From assembly GCA_039619475.1 (NCBI GenBank), contig CM077116.1, positions 462,519,576-462,583,575 of the forward strand: a DNA stretch of 64,000 nt. The letters are read 5' to 3'. How positions within the stretch are numbered: the first letter of the stretch is position 1; each line of letters opens with the position of its first letter. Below are positions 46,820 through 59,259 of the stretch, one piece after another. Under the pieces are notes generated by a model, which saw nothing but the letters and a program-made list of their open reading frames with translations, made no database searches and was not told where the DNA came from. This DNA comes from Icerya purchasi (Eukaryota > Arthropoda > Insecta > Hemiptera > Monophlebidae). A program made the position numbers and the translations under genes.

Positions 46820-47900
46820 ATGCCTGCCGTCTTCAGTAACCTGCAGTGAAACTGTGTGGCAATCTGAAAACCAATAAAAATTCATTAGAGTATTTACTGT
46901 CTATCCATAATATCAATGACTCTCTTATTTCAGAAACACAGCTACGATAGAATATAGACTTCAATATTAGAGGATATGAACTTATAAAATGTATTCGCGA
47001 TAGCATTATTGATAATTCTGCAAACCACCTTAGAAATCTATCTCACGATGATCTTTTCAACAATTCTTCTAGTTCTAATTAACCTCCAATATTGTTTACA
47101 CTTTTACTCCTAATTTTGTTTGTCCTTTAAACATAATTTTTATCTGTGTCCCTCCTAATTGGAATAATCGCCACTTTCCCCCCGCTTTCTTATTTAACTT
47201 TACCTCTAAAACAATTATCGTCACTGTGACTAAAATGCGCAATCTGTTTCATGAAGTTTCTTGAATTAGTTCTCGAAAATCCCATAATTTCTTTTAAAAT
47301 ATACCTTCTCAATGATTCCTCTCCCACACTCTATAATAGGACATTTATCTCTAGCTCCATTGATCCAACCTGTTAATCACCTAATAACGGTTTTAATTAC
47401 AATTTAACAACCCTTATGGGTTCTTACGATAAAGATAACATATCTATTGTAATTATTTTCCTCTATTCACCTCAGATCCGTTCATTCTTCATAATAGAAT
47501 TTTTCCAAAACAAAATGGACTCTTTTCCGTTCTATGCTGAACTCCATGTATTCTACTTCTAAACGTGATTCTGATCGTACCCTTCGGTGCAACTCTTTCC
47601 TAAACTTAATTATTAATACTCTTACGTTATCTTCTTCTTCGTTGTCTAATGAGCTCATCCCTCGGATAAGACTGTGGTATGTACCGATCTTTCTCTATTA
47701 GCTGAACTGACTTCATATTTCAACTCTGACCTTACTGAAATGTAAAATATTGTTATAAGAAAGGAGCGACCTAATCTGATGTTTGATCATTTTAGACAGA
47801 TTTACGTAAGATATTTTATATTGTTTGTCCACCCGAGTTTAAAATCGAAATATAGGTCTAAGATTTCACAACTAGATAATATAGAGACTTATTGCTAATT
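46820..47900 (+). pseudogene. LINE copy 1: apurinic-type endonuclease domain remnant
   Basis: ATG at 46820 gives MPAVFSNLQ, then TGA where the family has Trp, then NC. After a frameshift it reads KNSLEYLLSIHN and later SLISETQL and FNIRGYEL. These match the start of copy 2 (LQ-stop-NCRSLRASKNSLEELL, with FETWL and FRGF), where TAG replaces the same Trp. The first catalytic Asn and the Glu of the ETWL/ETQL motif are recognisable. The end of the domain is seen near 47415-47450 (TLMGSYDKDNIS; copy 2 has TLMGSYGS), where an SDH-like catalytic motif is expected but is changed. Frames shift several times. Confidence 0.6.
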
Positions 47901-48301
47901 TAAATAGTGAGTAAATTGATAAACACGATAGAAGTATATTATTGAAGACCTTGATGATAAAAAATAAAATCCGTTTTTAATACTAGCTATGAAATAAACG
48001 ATTTACGGTGTTTTGAAGAATTTCGATAAACGTATTATGGCGTTTGAAAATATCGATTTTATTATAGTAACTTTTTTCCTTCTATGCCACCTTTTTCGTT
48101 CTTTTTTTGAATATATTGATGTTGAAGTGGCTTCAACCACTAATAGGCATTGGTGTATTTATTGTATTCTTTTTTTTCTTGAATGGGCTCACGTTGAGAT
48201 GATTCACTCAACCTCCGAACTTAGTTGCATTCTTATTACTTTTCATTCTCACTTCTGATGTTTTATATATACAGCGGTGAAATTGCCGGGGTTGTATAGC
48301 G

Positions 48302-49540
48302 TTGGCTATAGCTAAAAATACACTATTAGATATATATAACAATTTATTGGCCTCGGATTTAATCCCCTCTGACTGGACGCGTTTTCTAGTCATTCCGATT
48401 CCCAAACCCAGTAAATCCCTCAACCAGGCGTCATCATTTCGACCGATTTCCTTAGCCTCCAGCTTCAGGAAAGTTTTTAAGACTGTAATGAAGAACAGGC
48501 TGATGTGGTGGTTTGAGAAACATAGGATACTTCCGAAAGGAATGTTTGGATTTCACCCACGGTTGGGTACTCAAGATTGTTTAGCATCGTTCTTAGAGGA
48601 TGTTTATTCTACTTTTCAAGACAAAGGTTTTTTGGTGGCAACATTCTTTGATATTCAGGGGGCATTCGATAATGTTTCCATCCCAATCCTTTTCAATCAA
48701 TTAATGACAGTTAATATTTCTTTTCCCATGGCTAAAATTTTGTGCAGTTTATTTTTATGTAGATCACTTCATATTCTTAACTCCGTATCCAAACAGATTA
48801 AAGTTCGTACAACTTATAAAGGTCTTACACAAGGTTTCGTTTTGAGTCCGCTTCTTTTTAATTTATATATATTACCTCTCTTTAATACTCAGCTACCAAA
48901 TTTCTCACGAATTTTGTCATACGCGGACGAGTTCTTAATATATTCTAAACATAACTGCCTCACTAAATGTCTTCAGGCAAATCAAACATCTATTGATATT
49001 TGTTTTAATTCCTTTGGGAGAATACATTTTGAAGTATCTCATACTAAATCCTCGGTATCCGTATTTACACTCAGACCATGTGACTACCAACAAATACGTG
49101 TTCTAATTCAAAACCAACGCATTAAGTTAACTAGGCATGTTAGGTATTTAGATTTGTTCTTAGATCCTAAACTAACATGGACTTTTCACATTCAGAAACT
49201 AGTCGAACTTGTAATTAAATCGTATAGCCCCTTAAAGGCTATAAGTAATTCATGGTGGGGAGGTGATCCGGTCATCTTAAACCAGCTATACAAAAGCTTC
49301 ATTAGATCGAAATTGGATTATGGAGCGATTTTTTATGGAGCAGTCTCAAAGTCCCAACTCAGGAAGTTAGATTCATTACAAAATCTTGGCTTAAGATTAA
49401 TCACGAGAAACGTCAGGTCGTCCCTTACCATCGGTCTCCAGATGGAGACCAAAATTTCTCCTCTGCACATTAGAAGAAATTGTTTAACCGATAAATTCGT
49501 ACTTAAGTATTGTAATTATAAATATCCGCAGTTCAGATAA
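48302..49540 (+). pseudogene. LINE copy 1: reverse transcriptase, 412-codon open frame
   Basis: The longest open frame in the window. In order: IPSDWTRFLVIPIPKPSK (fingers, residues about 20-37); SSFRPISLASSFRKVFK (about 44-60); GFHPRLGTQDCLASF; ATFFDIQGAFDNV with the first catalytic Asp at 48650; GLTQGFVLSPLLFNLYI (family usually GLPQGS); and YADE at 48920-48931 instead of YADD or FADD. The thumb follows with RYLDLFLDPKLTW, SKLDYGAIFYGA and LDSLQNLGLRL. The change of the last catalytic Asp to Glu and of PQGS to TQGF argue against activity. The true domain begins upstream in another frame (LPGLYSVG near 48280), so the ATG at 48302 is not the native start. Strictly this is a long intact piece of a dead ORF2. 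Confidence 0.85.
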
Positions 49541-49658
49541 TGCAGTTAAGTAGTGATTGGAGATTTGTTCCACAGAAAATGCCGCTCTTGCTTAAAAGAA
49601 CTAGAATGTATCTCAGTTACAGTCCAGCTCTTGTGCCATCTTTTTTTTTTTTAATAAT

Positions 49659-50728
49659 TTGCGGGTCCCACAAGGCACTAGCCCGTCTTCTCCCTCCAAC
49701 TATTTTAATTTAAGATATGACCTTAATCTTATCAAATTAAACATTAATATTAACACCTTTAAAAGCCAGAATTTGCATCTACTGCCTGATAACATCGTGA
49801 ACTCCGTTTTTCCAGGTATCGTGAAAGAATTATACCCCGGTTATCGGTTGATCTTTACCGATGGTGCCAAATTCCGTGGATTGAATGAAGGCGTAAGAGC
49901 AGGATTTATTATAGAAGATATCACTGAGCAGAAATTTAAATTACCTCCTGAGGCTACGATTTTTACGGCCGAGCTTCTTGCAATTAAAAAAGCATTAGAG
50001 TTTGTGGAAAATGTGTTACAGTCCAAGGGGGAGTTTGTGGTATTTTCGGACAGCCTTAGTTCTCTCTTGTTGCTTCAGAGCAGTAACTTTAAATATAATT
50101 GTCATCCGCTTATTTATGGAATTAAGGAAAGATATTTTAATATTTCAGAACTGGGAGGAGTCATTAAATTTTGCTGGATTTCAGGTCACTGTGGGTATTA
50201 CTTGGTGACCGAGTTGATTCAATTGCAAAAGAGGGTATTAGATCAAGTATTAAGTTTCCATTCATTTCATCCTTCGATCTCCGAAACAAAGCTAAAAGAG
50301 ATAATCATGCTGGTTGGGTGAGTCTTATTTGCAGTGAACAAGGGCCCGGTAAATATTTTCATATGGTCCAACCATCTCTGCTGTCCACACCTTGGTTTTA
50401 CCGTATTTGTGTCCCAGTTAGTTTGACCCGTAGGTTTGTAACCATTGTGTGTAGGCTCCGCTCCGGTCATTGCCGATTGGGTTTAAACTTTTCAAACACG
50501 GGGCACTGCACAGGTTGTAATACCTATTGTCGACAAAATTTTAGAGAAGACATTGACCACCTGTTATTTAATAGCGCCCGGTTTGACAACAAGAGACTTG
50601 TATTTTCTAAAGACCTCATGTCCTGCAGTATTTATCCTCCATTGTGTATTTTTTATCTTCTTTGTTCTAGTAATAAGATTTTCTTTTTTCTTTTTAAGTT
50701 TATTGAGGGAAACAGGATTGTTATTTAA
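49659..50728 (+). pseudogene. LINE copy 1: RNase H and C-terminal knuckle, one frameshift
   Basis: The RNase H domain shows FTDGA (Asp at 49860), TAELLAI (Glu at 49971), FSDSLSS (Asp at 50049) and CWISGHCGYY. The reading then must change frame between about 50197 and 50203 to give LGDRVDSIAKEG, which carries the last acidic residue (Asp at 50216) in the GNExAD-like motif. All four RNase H acidic positions are therefore present, split over two frames. The second frame (50171-50728) continues with RLRSGHCRLG, a Cys pair in HCTGC and then DIDHLLFN, the CCHC-like C-terminal knuckle. The end is T-rich and probably degenerate. Confidence 0.75.
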
Positions 50729-51314
50729 TTTTTGTGCTATTTATTTTTTTTTTCTTTCCTTATTCATTAGTTTATTTTTTTTATGTAAGGAGCTAGTTTT
50801 ATTTTATTCTATTTTTTATCCATTTACTGGTTATTATATAATTTTTTCAGGTTTTCATTATATGTTATTCGGGTGTTGTTGATTGTGGGAAATTATTGGC
50901 CAGAAGGACGTTGTAATTTGGTCCGGGACAAAAAAAAAAAAAAAAAAAAAAATCACGCTTACATATAAATTATAACTTAATTCAACTGGCTGCTTCGGTT
51001 CTGCACGAATATTGCTTACTTTTTTTCCATTTATCAAAAAATTATTCTATATCTCCTCTTGTATTATACACAAACGTGTCCTAGCGTCCCCCTTCTTTTG
51101 CTTTTTGTTTTCCCTTTTAACTTAACAGCTCTGACTTACTTCTTATTGTTTTTTAATTGCTACTGTTTATTTTACTTTTCTTCGTTATCCACTCATCTTA
51201 GTTCTTCCTACACAAATGTCCTCCATTTTGTGCCAACTGTTGGCTCCTCTTATCGTCTTTTCCCCTCCTTCTCCCCACCTCATTCATTCCTTATTATTTT
51301 TCTATTTTATTAAG

Positions 51315-52484
51315 ATGGCCACGCTAAATATTCTACAGTAGAATTGCCGCAGTCTAAGAGCCAGTAAAAATTCATTAGAGGAGTTATTGGATCTTCATAA
51401 TGTCAGAGTTCTCTTCGAAACGTGGCTCCGGTCGGGCATAAATTTTAATTTTAGAGGCTTCAGGGCAGTTAGATGTAATCGTAATGACGGTTATGGTGGT
51501 TCTGAAATCTTGGTTATAAATTACATTCTATTCTACGCTTATGATGTCTCCCTTAATCTTCCTCCTGGTCCTAATCTACCTAACATTGTCCACATATCCA
51601 TTCAGTCTTCCTCTGCACGTCCTATTAACATTGTTTCCATCCATGTTCCGCCTATTTTCGACCTTCGTTGCTTCCCACTTTCATCGTTTTTTAATTCTAT
51701 TCCGCATCCTCTTATCATCGGCGGTGACTGGAATGCGCATTCCCCTTTATGGGGCTGTGAATCCTATAATCCTAACGGTTCCATACTTGAGAATGCCATC
51801 CTTTCTGATAACCTAGTACTACTCAGCGATTTTTCTCTTACATATTTGAGGAATGCCTTTATTTTTAGTTCCCTCGATCTGACCTTCTCCTCTTCGTCTA
51901 TTAGTCTTAATTATAATTGGAAGACCCTTATGGGTTCTTACGGTAGTTGCTATGTTCCTATTCTGATAACTCATATCAGTTTTCCTCCTCCATCTAATTC
52001 CGAGCATACTGATTCTCCTGGTTGGAATCTTTCCAGAACTAGCTAACCTCTATTCCGATCACTGGTCGACTCATCTCGTCTTCTTCTCATTCATCCGGAT
52101 TATGATCCGATGCCTCTCTATAATTCCTTTCTACATTCCTTAATTACTGCTCTTTCTTTACCTTCTCTTTCCTGCCATCCGTCATCATCTATTCACCGCA
52201 GTAAGGCCTCATCACTTCGGTGGAATGAGGAATGTGACACCGCTTTTAATTATAATCGCGCCACATTTAGAACCTTCCGTTCTAATCCTAAGACTGAAAA
52301 TTTTCTGGCTCACAAACAGGTTAACGCGAGAGCTAGGTTTATACTGAAATCGGCAAAGAAGACCTCTTGTGAAAATTTCTGTGCTGAGTTCTGTTCTCCT
52401 CTTGCGCAGATTTGGAAAATGTCCAGATCCTTCAAATTCCCATCCTCTCCTTTGCCCTTCCAACTTCAGTATTCGCGACGATAG
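51315..52484 (+). pseudogene. LINE copy 2: endonuclease domain and linker
   Basis: Starts MATLNILQ, then TAG in place of the conserved Trp, then NCRSLRASKNSLEELL. The ETWL motif holds the catalytic Glu. The open frame 51387-52046 continues to GGDWNAHSPLWGC (catalytic Asp and Asn at 51720-51757) and SLDLTFSS, and ends near the GSYGS block, where the terminal SDH motif is lost. The linker continues at 52110-52484 in other frames, ending with FCSPLAQIWKMSRSFKFP. That block is shared with the minus-strand fragment near 32150. Confidence 0.7.
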
Positions 52485-52639
52485 CTTTTCCTTTTGTTGA
52501 TTCCATCACTCCAGTTTATGTTTCTTCTTTTGATTAATTGTACTCTTCATTTTCGAAAAACTCTCCTCCCCACTTCCTAACTTCGGTTTTCAATTTTAAT
52601 TAATTAAAGTCTGTTCTTTCCAAATCGTTCAGCCCTACT

Positions 52640-53770
52640 ATAGGACTTCACAGTATGCCCTATCTCGCCCTTAAAAACCTTTCTACACAATCCCTTAGTT
52701 TTCTTCTTAGTCTTTTCAATTCCTTTCTTTCGAAGGGTATAACTCCTTCCTTCTGGAATTCTTTTACCGTCGTTCCCATTCCTAAAAAAAATTCTTCCTT
52801 ACGTCCTATTTCCCTGGCATCCTGCATTAAAAATCTTTTTGAGGGTATGCTGAACAAGCGTCTTGTTTGGTGACTGGAGCATAATAATATATTTCCTAAT
52901 AATATGATCGGCTTTCGGCCTGGTATTGGCCCTTCTGATTGTGTTAGTCTTTTCATTTCTCACTTATAGAAGTCTTTTATCCAAAAACATTGCACCTTAG
53001 CTTCCTTTATTGATGTCTCCTCTGCTTTTGATAATGTTCATCTTCTCACTTTAAGAGATAAAATGATGGCAATTCTTCTCTTATTATCAATCTCATGTCG
53101 AATCGTTCTATCCATATCACCTCTCCATCTCTCGACGCTCCCAGAAAGGTTTTCCGAAGCCTTCCTCAGGGTTCCACCCTTAGTCCTACTCTTTTTAACA
53201 TTATACTATCAGTATGGCTTCTCTTCGTTTAAGTTCCTTTTCTTTATTTTTTGCGGACGACATCCTCCTTTTTTTCTGATCTAAAATTGTTTTAGCAGCC
53301 AATGAAGCACTCATTCTTTCCTTAGTTAATCTTTCGATTTCTCCCTCTAAGTCTTCTTATACTATTTTTACCCTTTGACCCTATAACCTTGCTTCGGCTA
53401 ATTTATCCTTAAACAAAATATCTCTTTCTCGCGTTAATTGCTTCTGTTATCTCGGTATCTTTCTTGATAGTCGTTTATCCTTCTCTAAACATATCAAATA
53501 TCTTTCTGATTCTGCTATCAAAAAGTTAAACTTGCTGAAAGCTCTTTCGCCAACTAAATTGGGTGGCGGTCCTTACATTCTTATTTCTCTTTACAAATCT
53601 ATTATACGTTCCAAATTCGATTATTGTTCTTTTATTTATGATTGTGCGTCCAAGATCCGTCCCTCTAAACTAGATGTGATTCAAAACTCTTGTCTTCGTC
53701 TTCGTTTTGGCGCACTTAAATCCTCTCCAATACTTACTATTTTGTGCTGAATCTAATTCGTCACCCCTGT
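52640..53770 (+). pseudogene. LINE copy 2: reverse transcriptase, frameshifted, FADD intact
   Basis: In order across frames: PSFWNSFTVVPIPKKN and LRPISLASCIKNLFE (52755-52840); FRPGIGPSDCV near 52915; SFIDVSSAFDNV near 53005-53038 (first catalytic Asp); PQGSTLSPTLFNI near 53163-53205; FADDI at 53250-53264; CYLGIFLDSRLSF near 53445-53480; and SKFDYCSFIYDCAS then LDVIQNSCLRL (53605-53705). All main boxes are recognisable, including both Asp residues of FADD, unlike copy 1. At least four frame changes and a stop after FADD inactivate it. Confidence 0.75.
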
Positions 53771-54049
53771 CCATTCATAGATCCTATTTAGGCTATCGTT
53801 TCCTTGTTAAACGTCTCCCACTCGCGTCCTCTACTCTTGTTCAGTCTTTCTTTTCGATTTATAATTTACTCCTAGCAAAATCCCTATTCTGGCATTTATT
53901 TCACATCGTCTTAGTTCATTTTGGCCATACACTATCTCCTTTAATAATCTTCCTTATTTTTCATTTAACTTCACCGGTCTCTGTCATCCTCCTACGGTAT
54001 TTATTCTTCCCTTATTTTTTAAAAACCTCCCCCAAGCCGCAATTAAACA

Positions 54050-54965
54050 GGTATTCTACAACATCATCAATTCCCTATTTCCCTCTCATGTTACCATTTA
54101 CACGAATGGTTCGAGGGGACCTGGTGGTGTTAATGCTTCCGTCATCCTTCCTGATTTTACCCTATCAGAATCCTTTCGTTTTCCTTATTTCTATTCCATA
54201 TTCATAAACGAATTATTGACTACCCTACGTTCTATTATTTTCATTTCCTCGAATCACCTTTCCTCCAATTTCTTAATTACATCTGACTCCTTGAGCGCCC
54301 TTCAGGCCATATCCTCTCCCCTTCCTGATCATTCATGTGACTTTGTTATCCTTCGTATACGTTCACTCATTTATAATCTTTCCTCTCTCCATTCAATTGA
54401 TATTGATTTACTGTGGGTACTCAGCCACTCGGGCACATTTGGTAATAAAACGGCTGATTTCTTGGCCCGGGCTGCTACTTCTTCTAGTTTTTTTTTTTTT
54501 TTTTAATTCCATCCGCTAACCTCTTATCAATATATAAAAGCTTTCATGTCAGGTATTCGTCGGACACCTACGCTTCCTCCTTTTCTAATAATTATTCATT
54601 TCATCCGTCTGTTCAGCCTACTCTTCCTCCCTATTCATGGTTTCTTTTGCATCCCTCTCTTCGACGTTTTGATCTTGTTTCCGTTGGTCGTATGCGTTTT
54701 GGCCATTCTTTGCTGCCTTCCTCCAGATTTTGTTTTTCCCTGATTTCCTCTCCATCCTGATGATGCAGTTATTTGCAACGCCGATCGTGCGTTCTTCCAG
54801 TGTTCATCTCTTTTTGTGGAGCGTTCTGCTTTATATTCCTATTTATTGAGGCTTGGGATTCCTGTTCCTTATTGTGCTTCCTATATCCTGCCCTTTCCTT
54901 CCCCGCTGGTTATTCCTGCTATTTGTTCCTTTTTAGCAAATATTTCTGATCGGATTAAAATATAA
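54050..54965 (+). pseudogene. LINE copy 2: RNase H and C-terminal knuckle
   Basis: RNase H starts HVTIYTNGSRGPGGVNAS, where the first catalytic Asp (normally TDGS) is Asn (codon AAT at 54105). It goes on through FINELL (Glu), FLITSDSLSALQAI (Asp) and LLWVLSHSGTFGNKTADFLA (final Asp). A T run of about 20 at 54488-54504 interrupts the frame. The end has RMRFGHSLLP, DDAVICNADRAFFQCSS, LGIPVPYCASYILPFPS and ISDRIKI before the stop at 54963. The last part is the domain found repeatedly as truncated copies elsewhere in the window. Confidence 0.75.
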
Positions 54966-55042
54966 CCGACTTCTTTCCTTACTATTTGTTTCTGGGTGAA
55001 GGTTCTTGATTGACGAGCCCAAGAAATAAAAAAAAAAAAAAA

Positions 55043-58000
55043 TCTTCGAACCCGTTTTCTTCTATTGCATTTTTTTTTAAAGTGTGTTTTGTTAGTTGTT
55101 GCCTCGGATCCAATTGGAAAAGAGACAATATTTGATATCTAATTCGTTTTATTTTTATTATGACTCTTGATTTGATTCAGAGTCAGCAATGTCAATGGTG
55201 GTCACTTTTGACCGGCTTGGTATAAAAAAAAAAAAAAAAATCATATAATTGTAATTTTTACACACTATCTCGAACGGTCAAAAAAAAAACTCTTACAATA
55301 GGGATAAAATTATGAATAACACTTCAACAGGAATAGAATAAAATATTGTATCTTGAATAAAATATAAGTATCACAGACAAATTTAAAATGTATAAACGAT
55401 ATATACCATAACGATTTCGGGCGTAGCTCATCGTCAGTTAAAAATACAAATAAAATCTTACAAAGTTTGTGATCAGAAGAAACCCTAAAAACACACTAAA
55501 ATCAATATAGAAATCAAAGTAGGTACTCTTTTAAATAAAATTAACAGATTGATGGCGGTATGAAAAAATTTCAGTATAGGCAGAAAGTTGTTTACATCAA
55601 AGACCAAAAGTTGTATACATTAAAGAGGGGGAGATGTTTACAATATTTAGATTGTTTACAAAATAAATAAACGGACCTTAATACGAACAACATAAGATAA
55701 ACAGAAACGTTAGGTGAACAAATATGAAACAATTTAAAAATTTAAAGGAAATATTAAATTTTTATATTAAAAAGGGGGTTATTATTATTTGAGATTTTGG
55801 TTATTTAATGTATTAGATTTATATTCGTTTACATAATAATTAGGAGCCATGTTCATAATATTTCCTTTATCTTAGCTACATATGTATAATAAAGGATTTA
55901 TTTATGCTCTTCCAAAATTTAAAATTGAATTCAATAAAAGATTTGAAAGTACCTGCTAAAAAATCGAACATTTGTCACAAACATTTTGACTGTGTGACAA
56001 CCAAACGTCATCGAACTTACAAAATTTATATCGAAAGTAATATAATACCCTGTTTTAAACTTTAATCTGTGCTTACACGTATCTGTCCAATCTGATGCAT
56101 AATATTCTAAAACTAGCTATTCTAAAAAATAGTGCGACGATATACTATAGTTTATATTTGATATGGCATACATATGTTTGTCGGTGCTTTGTGTGTAATG
56201 CACGTTGGCTTATGCGTTGATGCGGATGTAATATACATTTAGTGTGAAATAAATCAACGCCGCATATTGCAATAGTTAACATAGCGTTGCTGCCTTAACA
56301 TATTTTTGCAGCATAAAGTTTGAAACGTAGATGGTGTTTGATCGTTATAACAGTTAAAATCTGCATATACATTGTGCATAGGTCAGCAAACAGTACGTCA
56401 ATACAACAATTCAGCACAAGTTAACAATCCAGCTAGTTCCAGTTAATTGCGCATTAAACACAGTACACACATGAACAGACAACTTAATATTAATCTGAAA
56501 GTTATTAGAGTAAGTTGTGTATTACACTTAATCGATTTATGGTTTCTGTTTGGTGATAACTACTGAGCGCTCATGTATAATACATACAATAAAGAGATAA
56601 CTCAAGGTAGCTTTTTAGGGATAATTATTGAGGTACACCGTCATGTTGATGAATTTCCCATCAATCTACTCATTTTAATGCTAAAAACTATACAGGTTAT
56701 CTTACAAATAAGTAGAGCATAATTTATTGTATTTAAATTCAGTTACTCCTTCAAAGCTGGTCTAAAACAAAAAAAAAATACAAATGCAAACTACGCATTT
56801 TTCAAAAGTGACAAAACTTATGTACCACTAAAAGTTTGTATACAACTTAAAATCTAATCAAAATATATCTCGTTTTTTTTAAAGTTTTTAAAATCTAAAA
56901 AAACAATATGTTAAACTATGAATATCATTTATAAAAAATCAGAAAATATATTTTGGAACTGGAAACCCCACTTTCATAGTGCTTATTACTTTATTTAAAA
57001 TATTTTTGTATGCTGAAAAATCGATCCTTCATTTCTATGACTCCACACATTGTGCTATCCTTTTAATCCGAATTTTTATTAGCTTAACCAACATTTTACA
57101 CACAACATTTATAACTAGAACCACAACTTTTGTGTAATTATCAAGAACAAATAAACTCTTTCTGTTAAGTTTGTGTAAACATGTATTCACCCAAAGAGTC
57201 TAAATATTTGCAACACTGCAACATATCGCGCATCTTCATGGTACTATATTATTTTTCAAATAAAACACTACCATCTTAATTATATGTTGCTGACTTAATG
57301 AATAAGATTTTTGATTGACATCATGTTGAACAAATTATACTTAATGTCTCAGAAGCATTCCCACCTCTTATCATCGGGCACTTACTGTTACACATTGTTT
57401 TTAAACATTATATCAAAACCAAAGTAGCAGACGGAAATTTAACAAAACATGTAAAAAAATTTTAGTATTTAATGTTTAAAGCTTTGACAGTGATTATTTA
57501 AAATAATTATGCTATTTTTTACATTTTAAAGCCATCATCGAAATACTATAATTTTTCTAGTTCATATTTAATTCGATTATCATTTTTTTAACTTTTTCTG
57601 TTCTGATCCTTTTTAGTAAGAATTTTCGTTTTGCCTGCTTGGTTAATGCAGCGAAAGCTGCAAAAATAACCATGCGATAGCTACGTGATACTTCCGAAAA
57701 CGATCCTTTACATTCAGTTACACAAAACTACTAAGATTTTACAAATGATAAAAAAAAATTTTAACTAGTTTTTTAACTTTACATGGAATTTTAACACTAG
57801 ATTTCTTTAATTTTTTCGCCGTCATAAGAATAACGTCTTGTCTTTTACAGAATGATGAATCTGGAGACTGGAATGTTTAAATTATTAAAATATAAAACAA
57901 ATGAAATTTATATTTATTGGAGCTGATTTTAAAATAGATAATGTGAATTATTAAAAAAATTTCAAGGATGAATAAAATTAACCAACCGGCCGTGGTAATC

Positions 58001-58045
58001 AGGTTTATTAAAATACAGAAAAAATTCAAATAATTTCGCAAATCG
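55043..58045. other. No gene seen between LINE copies 2 and 3
   Basis: A+T-rich DNA. An A run at 55225-55241 follows CTTTTGACCGGCTTGGTAT and may be the tail of another short retroelement. A half copy of the palindromic family (CGGGCGTAGCTCATCGTCAG) is at 55418-55437. The stretch 55600-58000 has no open frame of note. Confidence 0.5.
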
Positions 58046-59259
58046 ATAATTATATTTAAACTCGACTATGGCTGTCAGGCGTAATCCTCCCTTGATATCA
58101 TCCAAAACTCTACGATCCGTATCGCCATGGGTAGCTTTTATTCTAGTCCCGCTGTTGGCCTGAATAGTGAATCTGGTCTCCTTCCTCTCCACTATAGAAG
58201 ACCAGTCTTATCATCCAACTTTCTTGCCTCTACTCTGTGCATTCCTAATCTCCCGCTTTTCAGTATCCTATTGCAAAACAATATTCCTGCTCCACCCCCT
58301 ACCCACGCACGAACCATCTCAAAATCAATCTTGACTCTTTGTTTCCTTAATTTCCTCAAATCTTTTGACTCCTCTAATTATAACAGTCTTTACTAATCCC
58401 CCTCCGTGGCTTCTATCTCCCATAGATATAAATTTCAATTTACTTGATTATTCCAAATCTGTATCCCCACATCATCCGCCAAAATTACTCCTTTGAAATT
58501 TCAAAATATCCTGATCTTATCTGTTGTTTCACTGATGGTTGAAAATCTGATGATCGTGTAGAATGTGCTTTCTCAGTCCTCAACTGCATACTAAAACTAA
58601 GCCTTCCCAAACACTGTTCTACATTTACTGCTGAACTCTTCGCCATCCTAAAATGTCTCGAATTTTTAACTTCTTCTTATCCTCACTCCAGATATCTCAT
58701 AAATTCTGGCTCTCTTGGTAGTCTTCTAGCACTATAAAATCCACATGCTTCTTATCCTATCATACAACGCATTTTCCTTCTAATCAACTCCCTCAGACTT
58801 GCTAATGTCCTGATCAATTACATATGAATCCCTAGTCACGTAGGAATCTCTGACAATGAAATCATTGATCAAGCAGTCAGAGACGCTTCCTACCTTCCTG
58901 AAATTACCCCTTTGTCTACTTCTTTCGATATCAGATCCTATGTGAAGTACCTGATTTACCATTCCTGGTAAACAATCGTGGTCCTCTCAACCATCTAATC
59001 AACTCTTAACGATTAAACCTAATGCCTCAGTCCCTGGTCCCAGTTCATTCCAATCTAAAAAGAAAAAAAACATCCTTACCCGACTTAGAATCTCCCACAC
59101 CGCCCTTTCCGAAGACTTAACTCACCTGGACAACCTTTTCCTCTTTTTGAAAAACCTTAAACTTCTACACCTAATCTAATACCTCTCGTAATCTCTGGTT
59201 GCATATAGCCCGATGAGTTGCCGAAAGCGCCGTTTTTTGTTTTGTTTCTTTTTTTAAAA

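Larger units (their letters stand above)
46305..50952 (+). mobile_element. I-like LINE copy 1, nearly complete but decayed
   Basis: A non-LTR retrotransposon with ORF2 order endonuclease, reverse transcriptase, RNase H and a C-terminal cysteine knuckle, ending in an A run at 50931-50952. An RNase H downstream of the reverse transcriptase points to the I group. The ORF2 start is near 46820. The 5' boundary is unknown and is set here only as the end of the inverted-repeat arm; the sequence 46396-46565 has an open frame that could be the end of ORF1, with no zinc-knuckle motif visible. Multiple frameshifts and stops inactivate it. A second, related copy begins within about 360 bp downstream in the same orientation. 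Confidence 0.75.
51315..55042 (+). mobile_element. I-like LINE copy 2, full ORF2 length, decayed
   Basis: ORF2 runs from ATG at 51315 to the stop at 54963 (ISDRIKI), and the A tail is at 55027-55042. The domain order is the same as copy 1. The element lies head to tail with copy 1. The pyrimidine-rich 51000-51314 is probably its 5' untranslated region or the end of ORF1. I could not find a target duplication around the tail. Several frameshifts and stops break the frame, yet the FADD box is intact. Confidence 0.75.
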
